Source: Bacteroidales bacterium (lineage in GTDB: Bacteria > Bacteroidota > Bacteroidia > Bacteroidales > Bacteroidaceae). From it: 20,195 nucleotides of DNA. The translations under genes and the position numbers were made by a program. The notes under the pieces were generated by a model. That model was given only the letters and a program-made list of their open reading frames with translations, was not told the origin of the DNA and ran no database searches. This document shows, one piece after another, positions 14,871 through 20,195 of this stretch (its first letter is position 1; every line of letters begins with the position of its first letter). The stretch is taken from positions 1 through 20,195 of the forward strand of contig SFID01000028.1 in the NCBI GenBank assembly GCA_004555425.1. Direction: 5' to 3'.

Positions 14871-14878
14871 GAAACCAA
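14871..14878 (+). repeat. Right 8-bp target-site duplication
   Basis: GAAACCAA follows the right end of the MITE-like element immediately and matches 14518-14525 exactly. Confidence 0.75.
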
Positions 14879-14975
14879 TGGTTTTGAGTTGTGTCTCCAC
14901 GGCATCGGTATGGATACCCACGATGATTACAACTAGCGAATAGAAATCGCGTAATTTCCAACGAGTTACCAAGCC

Positions 14976-15067
14976 ATTCGGCTTTTTTGTGGTAAATCAT
15001 TCGGCTTTTTTGTGGCAAATCATTCGGCTTTTTTGTGGTAAATCATTCGGCTTTTTTGTGGTAAGGC
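14976..15067 (+). repeat. 23-bp tandem repeat, four copies
   Basis: Units start at 14976, 14999, 15022 and 15045; each has ATTCGGCTTTTTTGTGG followed by YAAATC, the last copy diverging at its end. They are almost identical. The period is not a multiple of three, so a frame crossing it cycles through KKPN-, KSRM- and KKAE-type peptides. Confidence 0.92.
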
Positions 15068-15194
15068 CGTATAATGAGAGCCGCTCGTTGTGGATATTCA
15101 TAGCCAAATCGGATTGTAAAGCTTGCCTTTGATGTTCAAGGAAGGTGGCTCTGAGCTTGCGGAATGTATCGCGTCCCTCCAATTACCCAACAAG

Positions 15195-15230
15195 AAAAGA
15201 GGCTGTACGCAGATTGGTACAGCCTCTTTT
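15195..15230. terminator. Bidirectional terminator after pncC
   Basis: AAAAGAGGCTGTAC (15195-15208) and its exact complement (15217-15230) form a 14-bp stem with an 8-base loop, with the A- and T-runs built into the stem ends. It should end the minus-strand map-tsaD-pncC transcript 66 bases past the pncC stop codon. Confidence 0.88.
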
Positions 15231-15296
15231 GCATTCCTTGTGTAGGAATAGGAGATCGGATTTTGGTTTCCTATATATAAGGAACGCGCGCGCGAG

Positions 15297-15818
15297 TTAG
15301 GCTTCGCTTTCATCGTTTTCCATGTGCTCCTTGAGGTAGTCGCGGAGCAGGTGCATGGCAACGGTGGTGGCGGAGGCCAAGTTCTTGTCGCGGCCGTTGT
15401 CCTCTTCAATCATAGTGGTGACCACGTCGTCCTTCGTGCCAACGGCAATCCATATCGTGCCCACGATGACACCGCTGCGGCCGCCGTCGGGACCGCCAGG
15501 GCCCGCAAAGCCGCTGATGGCTACGGCGTAGTCCGTGTGGAAGAGTTCGTTGGCACCGATGACCATCTGGCGGACCACCTCTTCGCAGACGGGCGTTTTC
15601 TCGGCGATGACATCGGCATCTACTTTGAGCAACTGTATCTTGACTTCATCGGCGTAGCAGACGAGGCCGCCTTTATAATAGTTGGAACTGCCCGGCACGG
15701 CGGTGATGACGCTGGCTACGCGGCCTGCTGTGCAACTCTCGGCTGTGGCGAGGGTTTTGTGGTTGCGCCACATCATTTCGTTGATTTCCTTGCTGACAAG
15801 TTTGAGATCTAAATCCAT
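15297..15818 (-). CDS. pncC: CinA C-terminal domain protein (nicotinamide-nucleotide amidase)
   Basis: PncC deamidates nicotinamide mononucleotide to nicotinate mononucleotide, recycling NAD breakdown products. The 173-residue protein consists only of the CinA C-terminal domain, as in E. coli PncC, without the N-terminal domain of full CinA. Visible motifs are TAESCTAGR (25-33, usually AESCTGG in the family, here Ala for the first Gly), VPGSSNYYKGGLVCYADEVK, and AISGFAGPGGPDG. It lies 42 bases downstream of tsaD and is the last gene of the map-tsaD-pncC group, ahead of a strong terminator. The family assignment is secure; the enzymatic activity is by homology. Confidence 0.92.
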   Translation of the reverse strand: MDLDLKLVSKEINEMMWRNHKTLATAESCTAGRVASVITAVPGSSNYYKGGLVCYADEVKIQLLKVDADVIAEKTPVCEEVVRQMVIGANELFHTDYAVAISGFAGPGGPDGGRSGVIVGTIWIAVGTKDDVVTTMIEEDNGRDKNLASATTVAMHLLRDYLKEHMENDESEA

Positions 15819-15860
15819 AGGTTCGTTGTTTTTATGTGGTTGTATGAAGATGCAATAGGG

Positions 15861-16898
15861 TTAGCGGCAGATGAGATTGTCGCCGCGGCTGTTGGCGTAG
15901 GCTGGTTTGTCAATGGGGCAGAACTGCCCGTCGAGGTATTTGTAGTAGGCCGTGATGGCTATCATAGCAGCGTTGTCCGTGGTGTAGGAGAAGGGCGGGA
16001 TGTAGATGTGCCACGTGCCCGAACGTTCGCGCGCCTTGAATGCTTCACGCAGCCCCGTGTTGGCCGATACGCCGCCCGAGAGGGCCACGTGGTTGATGCC
16101 CGTTTCCTTGACGGCCTGCTTGAGTTTCTTCATGAGAATCTCGACGATGGTATATTCCAACGAGGCGGCGAGGTCCTCCTTGTGGTGCTCTATGAAATCG
16201 GGGTCCGCCTGCAGCTGGTCGCGCAGGAAGTAGAGGAAGGAGGTCTTCAGTCCGCTGAAACTATAGTTGAGTCCAGGGATGTTCGGCTTGCTGAAGGCGT
16301 AGGCCTTGGGGTTGCCCTGTCGCGCCAGCCGGTCGATGATGGGGCCGCCGGGATAGCCCAGTCCCATGACCTTGCTGCATTTGTCGATGGCTTCGCCCGC
16401 CGCATCGTCGATGGTTTGTCCGAGAATCTCCATGTCGTTGTAGGCGTTGACCTTGACGATTTGCGAATTGCCGCCGCTGACGAGCAGGCAGAGGTAGGGG
16501 TAGGGCGGGGTGGGGCGGTCGGCGTCGCCTTCTTGGATGAAGTGTGCCAGGATGTGGCCTTGCAGGTGGTTGGCCTCAATGAGCGGGATGCCCAGCGAGA
16601 TGGCCATGCCCTTGGCAAACGAGGTGCCGACCAGCAGGGAGCCCATCAGGCCGGGGCCTAGGGTGACGGCGATGGCCGAGAGTTCTTCCTTCGCCACGCC
16701 AGCCTGCTTGAGGGCCTGATCGACAACGGGCAGGATGTTCTGCTGGTGGGCGCGCGATGCCAGTTCGGGCACCACGCCGCCGTAGGCCTCGTGCACAGCC
16801 TGGCTAGCCGTTACATTGCTGAGCAGGCGGCCGTCGCGCATGACGGCAGCCGAGGTATCGTCGCAACTGGACTCGATGGCAAGTATAGTGACAGACAT
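15861..16898 (-). CDS. tsaD: tRNA N6-adenosine threonylcarbamoyltransferase
   Basis: TsaD (formerly Gcp/YgjD) transfers the threonylcarbamoyl group to A37 of ANN-decoding tRNAs, working with TsaB, TsaC and TsaE in the cytoplasm. The 345-residue protein begins MSVTILAIESSCDDTSAAV, the classic family start, and has the metal-binding H111 and H115 (NHLQGHILAH) of the ASKHA fold, VSGGNSQIV, and a C-terminal TTDNAAMIA with the third metal ligand. An upstream in-frame start at 16979 would overlap the map gene and add 27 unconserved residues, so the ATG at 16898 is chosen. It is 26 bases downstream of map. Confidence 0.96.
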   Translation of the reverse strand: MSVTILAIESSCDDTSAAVMRDGRLLSNVTASQAVHEAYGGVVPELASRAHQQNILPVVDQALKQAGVAKEELSAIAVTLGPGLMGSLLVGTSFAKGMAISLGIPLIEANHLQGHILAHFIQEGDADRPTPPYPYLCLLVSGGNSQIVKVNAYNDMEILGQTIDDAAGEAIDKCSKVMGLGYPGGPIIDRLARQGNPKAYAFSKPNIPGLNYSFSGLKTSFLYFLRDQLQADPDFIEHHKEDLAASLEYTIVEILMKKLKQAVKETGINHVALSGGVSANTGLREAFKARERSGTWHIYIPPFSYTTDNAAMIAITAYYKYLDGQFCPIDKPAYANSRGDNLICR

Positions 16899-16924
16899 AT
16901 TGTTTCTAGTGTAAGGAGGGGATG

Positions 16925-17785
16925 TTAGTGAGTGAGGATTTCCAGACCGTGTTCGGTCATGACGAAGGTGTGCTCCCATTGGGCGGAGGGCAGTTCGTCC
17001 TCGGTGACAATGGTCCAGTCGTCTTCTTCGTCAACGAATACCTCCCAGGTGCCCATGTTAATCATCGGCTCGATGGTGAAGACCATGCCTGGCACGAGGA
17101 GCATTCCGTTGCGGTGCGTGTTGTAGTGGTCCACCTCGGGGTCTTCGTGGAAGGCCAGGCCAACGCCGTGTCCGCACAGGTCGCGAACGACGCTGAAACC
17201 GTTGGCATGGGCGTGTTTGGCAATGGCCTTGCCGATGTCGCCCACGAAACCCCAGGGCTTCGCCGCAGCCTGCCCGATTTCGAGGCATTCCTTGGCCACG
17301 CGAACCAGTTTGGCCTTCTCGGGAGTGGTCTCGCCGAGAATGAACATGCGCGAGGCGTCGCTGTAGTAGCCGTCGAGGATGGTCGAAACGTCCACATTGA
17401 TGATGTCGCCCTCTTCGAGGATTTCGTCGTCCGAGGGGATGCCGTGGCAAACCACCTCGTTGATGCTCGTGCAGACGCTCTTGGGGAAACCTTCGTAGTT
17501 CAGCGGAGCGGGGATGGCGCCGTGGTCGGTGGTGTACTCATAGACCAAGCGGTCGATTTCGGCCGTTGACATGCCGATGTGTATCTCGCGCTCAATCAGG
17601 TCGAGCACCCCCGTATTGACCACGCCCGAACGGCGGATGCCTTCGATTTGCTCGGGCGTCTTGATGAGTTTGCGCTTGGGCACCAGTTCGCCGCGGTTCT
17701 GGAAGGCCAGCACCTTCTTGTCAAATTCTGTCAGTTCCTGACCTTTGGGGACGGACCAGTTTTTGATGATTTTCTTTGGTTTCAT
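16925..17785 (-). CDS. map: Type I methionine aminopeptidase
   Basis: This enzyme removes the initiator methionine from new proteins. From the chosen ATG it has 286 residues. The five metal ligands are present: D132 (NVDVST), D143 (YSDASR), H206 (GHGVG), E239 (FTIEPM) and E271 (AQWEHT), together with H114 in VCHGIP. It carries an N-terminal extension of about 40 residues (KKIIKNWSVPKGQELTEFDKKV) before the pita-bread core; I see no zinc-finger cysteines in it. A GTG 24 bases further upstream (17809) is possible but less likely. It leads the minus-strand map-tsaD-pncC group, with a -7 box at 17847-17854. Confidence 0.95.
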   Translation of the reverse strand: MKPKKIIKNWSVPKGQELTEFDKKVLAFQNRGELVPKRKLIKTPEQIEGIRRSGVVNTGVLDLIEREIHIGMSTAEIDRLVYEYTTDHGAIPAPLNYEGFPKSVCTSINEVVCHGIPSDDEILEEGDIINVDVSTILDGYYSDASRMFILGETTPEKAKLVRVAKECLEIGQAAAKPWGFVGDIGKAIAKHAHANGFSVVRDLCGHGVGLAFHEDPEVDHYNTHRNGMLLVPGMVFTIEPMINMGTWEVFVDEEDDWTIVTEDELPSAQWEHTFVMTEHGLEILTH

Positions 17786-17846
17786 AGAATGATAAATGGC
17801 GAGCCGCACTAGCGTAAATCCGTTGTGCGCAAGCCGATTTGTGCGG

Positions 17847-17854
17847 CAAAGGTA
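17847..17854 (-). promoter_or_regulatory. -7 box of the map-tsaD-pncC group
   Basis: Minus-strand reading is TACCTTTG, identical to the box before rplU and a full TAnnTTTG match. It lies 61 bases upstream of the map ATG. No convincing -33 element is visible. Confidence 0.55.
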
Positions 17855-17971
17855 CGACTTTTGGCCGAAAATTTGTGCTCCCTCCTAGGCTTTTTCGCGC
17901 AAAGAGCCCCTTTGGATAGGAGCGTGTCTGTCAAAAAGCAGGGAAAATAAGTATTGTAAATATAAAATTGC

Positions 17972-17979
17972 TAATTTTG
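17972..17979 (+). promoter_or_regulatory. -7 box upstream of the APC permease
   Basis: TAATTTTG matches TAnnTTTG and lies 30 bases before the ATG in an AT-rich stretch. A TTG at 17954-17956 is only 15 bases away, closer than the usual 19-21, so the -33 element is uncertain. Confidence 0.5.
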
Positions 17980-18009
17980 CATCATTAAACAATACAAAAA
18001 GAATAGACT

Positions 18010-19659
18010 ATGGACTTATTTACGAAAAAATCAATCGCTTCGATGATGGCCGAGGCCAACAATGATGGTGGCAAGGGCTTGAAACGTGTGCTGGGTCCCT
18101 TGGGGTTGATAGCCCTCGGAGTGGGCGTGGTTATTGGTGCCGGACTTTTCTCTGTGACGGGCGTGGTGGCTGGTCTGCATACGGGGCCCGCCATTACGAT
18201 TAGTTTTGCGCTGGCAGCCGTGGCCTGTGCCTTGGCTGGTCTGTGCTATGCCGAGTTCGCCTCGATGATTCCCATCTCGGGTAGCGCCTATGCCTATTCT
18301 TATGTGACGATGGGCGAACTGGTTGCCTGGATTATAGGCTGGGACCTCGTGTTGGAATATGCCGTGGCAGCCGTCACCGTGAGTGTCTCTTGGAGCAGAT
18401 ATTTCACCCTTATGCTGGCAGACATTGGCTGGGCCCTGCCACCCGAAATCTGTGCCTGCCCAGCCGAGGGCGGCGTGGTCAATCTGCCTGCCATTTGCAT
18501 TGTCGTCATTCTCTCGCTCTTCCTGGCAGGCGGCACGAAGGGCAGCGCGCGCTTCAACGACTTCCTTGTGGTTCTCAAACTGTCCGTCGTTTTCGCCTTT
18601 ATCTTCCTTGGGTGGAAATATGTGAATACCGAAAACCTGACGCCCTACGTGCCCGCTAATACGGGTGACTTTGGCGACTTCGGCTGGAGCGGCGTGCTGC
18701 GCGGTGCGGCCATCGTCTTCTTTGCTTATATCGGATTTGACGCCGTGAGCACGGCAGCACAGGAAACCATCAACCCTAAACGCAATATGCCCATCGGTAT
18801 CTTGGGCTCGCTGCTTGTCTGCACCATATTATATATATTGTTCGCACACGTGATGACGGGCGTGGTGCATTATTCCGAATTTGCCAAGAGCGGCAACGAG
18901 ATTGCCCCAGCCGCCGTCGCTGTGGCCCACATGGGACCTGTGGGAGCCGATGGCGTGGTCGTGCCTGCCTATCCGTGGTTGAACCGCGGCATCCTCATTG
19001 CTATCCTCTTGGGCTATGCCAGTGTGATTATGGTGATGCTCATGGGCCAAAGCCGCGTGTTTTATAGCATGAGCCGCGATGGACTCTTGCCCGCCTTCTT
19101 CTCGCAAATCAGCAAACGCTTCCACACGCCCCTTCGTAGCAACCTGCTTTTCATGGTGTTTGGCGGATTGTTGGCAGGCTTTGTGCCCTCGCGAGTGGCA
19201 GGCGAGATGACCAGCATCGGCACGCTCTTCGCCTTTACCCTAGTCTGTGCGGGCGTGATTATTGTGCGCCGCACGATGCCCGATGCGCCGCGCGGTTTCC
19301 GCACGCCGTTCGTTCCGCTCTTGCCCACCTTGGGCGTCATCTGTTGTGTGGGTATGATGCTCTTCCTGCCCGCCGACACATGGCTGCGCCTAGTCATTTG
19401 GATGCTGATAGGCTTGGACGTCTATTCCGCATACGGTGTACGTCATAGCATATTGGGCGGCGGCACCCATCGCCGCCACGGACAATCGTTCCTCAGTGTC
19501 CTAGGAACCATCCTCAGCCTCGTGTGCCTGCTCACCGCCTTCTGGCACCAGCAAACGGCAGGCTGGCAGTCCGACCGCACCTTATTATACATCAGTTGCG
19601 CCCTAGCCGTAGCTCACATCCTCTACTATGCCATCCGCTTCTCATGGAAGAAACATTGA
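18010..19659 (+). CDS. APC-superfamily amino acid permease
   Basis: This 549-residue integral membrane protein belongs to the amino acid-polyamine-organocation superfamily and resembles the cationic amino acid transporter (CAT/YfnA) group. The first transmembrane helix carries VVIGAGLFSVTG (40-51), the substrate-binding glycine-rich break of APC transporters; SGSAYAY (90-96) in the third helix region and FFAYIGFDAVST in the sixth are also typical. I count roughly 12-14 hydrophobic helices, slightly more at the C-terminus than the 12-helix core. It is a single gene with its own promoter box and a hairpin after it. Substrate is not certain. Confidence 0.92.
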   Translation: MDLFTKKSIASMMAEANNDGGKGLKRVLGPLGLIALGVGVVIGAGLFSVTGVVAGLHTGPAITISFALAAVACALAGLCYAEFASMIPISGSAYAYSYVTMGELVAWIIGWDLVLEYAVAAVTVSVSWSRYFTLMLADIGWALPPEICACPAEGGVVNLPAICIVVILSLFLAGGTKGSARFNDFLVVLKLSVVFAFIFLGWKYVNTENLTPYVPANTGDFGDFGWSGVLRGAAIVFFAYIGFDAVSTAAQETINPKRNMPIGILGSLLVCTILYILFAHVMTGVVHYSEFAKSGNEIAPAAVAVAHMGPVGADGVVVPAYPWLNRGILIAILLGYASVIMVMLMGQSRVFYSMSRDGLLPAFFSQISKRFHTPLRSNLLFMVFGGLLAGFVPSRVAGEMTSIGTLFAFTLVCAGVIIVRRTMPDAPRGFRTPFVPLLPTLGVICCVGMMLFLPADTWLRLVIWMLIGLDVYSAYGVRHSILGGGTHRRHGQSFLSVLGTILSLVCLLTAFWHQQTAGWQSDRTLLYISCALAVAHILYYAIRFSWKKH

Positions 19660-19670
19660 TAACATTTCAT

Positions 19671-19835
19671 CCATCCTTTCTTCCTTTCTCCTTCCTTTCT
19701 CCTCCCTCCCTTATCGCTGTCCCAAGTGCTCTGCGCCCAAGGCGCAGAGCCAACCGCGCTTTCCTATTTTTCTCAGCCTCCCCCTGTCTCCTCCTGCCTC
19801 CTCTTTCCTCCTCTCCCATCCTCTCCCCTCCTCTA
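19671..19835 (+). other. Polypyrimidine tract
   Basis: Long runs of C and T such as CTTTCTTCCTTTCTCCTTCC and later TCCTCTCCCATCCTCTCCCC dominate the plus strand on both sides of the 19728-19750 hairpin. Such purine/pyrimidine asymmetry can favour triplex DNA; it may equally be simple slippage-derived sequence. Confidence 0.7.
19728..19750 (+). terminator. Hairpin after the permease, possible terminator
   Basis: GCTCTGCGCC and GGCGCAGAGC form a perfect 10-bp stem with a 3-base loop, 69 bases after the permease stop codon. The nearest T-rich run starts about 10 bases beyond, so it is a weaker terminator candidate than the others here. Confidence 0.5.
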
Positions 19836-20044
19836 TAATAAAGAGCAAAAAACCTGCCCTACAGCAGAAAAGCGAAAAAAAGAGGAAAAATCCCTTGCCA
19901 GTGTAAAATAAACTGAGCAAATTTGCAATCCGCGGACAAAAGAAGAAAAAACAAATCCGCGCCTTAACCTCCTGTAAACAAAGGAATAAAATCCAGAAAT
20001 TGCAGGACAACCGAATTTTGCGCGAAAAAATATTTGCAAAAAAG

Positions 20045-20076
20045 TTTGGCGGTATCGGAATTAGTCCGTACTTTTG
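20045..20076 (+). promoter_or_regulatory. Strong promoter, probably of an rRNA operon
   Basis: TTTG (20045-20048) and TACTTTTG (20069-20076) are separated by exactly 20 bases, a full match to the Bacteroidota housekeeping consensus, with A-tracts just upstream as in strong promoters. Transcription would start near 20082 and run off the right edge. Confidence 0.8.
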
Positions 20077-20121
20077 CACTCGCTAAACGGGAATGCCCCG
20101 TGCGGCGCAAGAAAACAAGAC

Positions 20122-20133
20122 GTTCTTTGAAAG
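20122..20133 (+). promoter_or_regulatory. boxA-like antitermination leader motif
   Basis: GTTCTTTGAAAG, about 40 bases after the predicted start site, resembles the boxA element of bacterial rRNA leaders and the GTTCTTTGA motif known from Bacteroidota rrn leaders. No 16S rRNA sequence is inside the window; it would begin to the right. Confidence 0.55.
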
Positions 20134-20195
20134 CAATTCCATAAAACTTTTTGTAGAGAAGTACAAGGAGGACATCAAACAGAATAGCTATGCTA

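Larger units (their letters stand above)
13948..15296. other. Gene-free repeat region between xerC and pncC
   Basis: About 1.35 kb with no supportable gene. It contains the xerC -7 box (13969), a large palindromic element with a 22-bp GC-rich tandem core (14123-14391), a MITE-like element (14526-14870) with flanking duplication, a 23-bp tandem repeat (14976-15067), a terminator (15195-15230) and a short alternating CG run near 15286-15295. A minus-strand frame at 14997-15182 (TTG start, LEGRDTFRKLRATFLEHQRQ) runs into the 23-bp repeat and might be a gene remnant, but I recognise nothing in it. Confidence 0.75.
19660..20195. other. Intergenic region after the permease, leading into a probable rRNA operon
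   Basis: No gene is visible. The first part (19670-19835) is strongly pyrimidine-rich on the plus strand and is interrupted by a perfect hairpin. The second part becomes A-rich and ends in a complete promoter and a boxA-like leader. Confidence 0.65.

Noticed and set aside
16899..16979. N-terminal extension of TsaD
   Set aside because: It would overlap the end of map and precede the canonical MSVTILAIESSCDDT start.

Overview
The window looks like chromosomal DNA of a member of the Bacteroidales (phylum Bacteroidota), probably a Prevotellaceae-like gut or oral species. The evidence is the gene set (parA-parB-DUF5683-mltD-rel synteny, LpxB, a combined Rel/SpoT enzyme), the absence of clear Shine-Dalgarno sequences, and several upstream boxes that fit the Bacteroidota promoter TTTG-N19-21-TAnnTTTG. 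Coding DNA is moderately GC-rich, while intergenic DNA is repeat-laden and often AT-rich. Species cannot be fixed from sequence reading alone.

Layout. 1-252: a strong inverted repeat, a degenerate repeat element and a bidirectional terminator. 253-2984 (minus strand): rpmA and rplU (ribosomal proteins L27 and L21) with their own promoter, then lpxB and surE. 2985-4114: gene-free and very structured. It holds a 25-bp modular tandem repeat array, a promoter followed at once by a terminator hairpin, an IS66-like end sequence, a long inverted repeat and the parA promoter and leader. 4115-11209 (plus strand): parA, parB, a DUF5683 membrane protein, an MltD-type lytic transglycosylase with a long Ser/Arg/Glu-rich heptad-repeat linker, and rel. 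11322-12020: a YjjG-like HAD phosphatase, convergent with a family 2 glycosyltransferase (12104-12919, minus) and a Xer-type tyrosine recombinase (12997-13947, minus). 13948-15296: a second gene-free repeat region with a GC-rich palindromic tandem array, a 345-bp MITE-like element with an 8-bp target-site duplication, and a 23-bp tandem repeat. 15297-17785 (minus): map-tsaD-pncC, ending in a strong terminator. 18010-19659 (plus): an APC-family amino acid permease. 19660-20195: a pyrimidine-rich tract, then a very good promoter and boxA-like leader suggesting that an rRNA operon begins just beyond the right edge.

How the genes work together. The protein-coding genes are essentially core functions: translation (L21, L27, MAP, TsaD for the t6A tRNA modification), lipid A synthesis, chromosome segregation (ParAB) and resolution (Xer), cell-wall turnover (MltD), stringent response (Rel), nucleotide housekeeping (SurE, HAD, PncC) and amino acid uptake. 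I see no novel protein-coding defence or mobile system. The unusual content is in the intergenic DNA: a non-autonomous IS66-like element, a pair of hairpin elements sharing a conserved loop, a modular repeat family present at two loci in opposite orientations, and an orphan promoter-terminator pair that could make a very short RNA.
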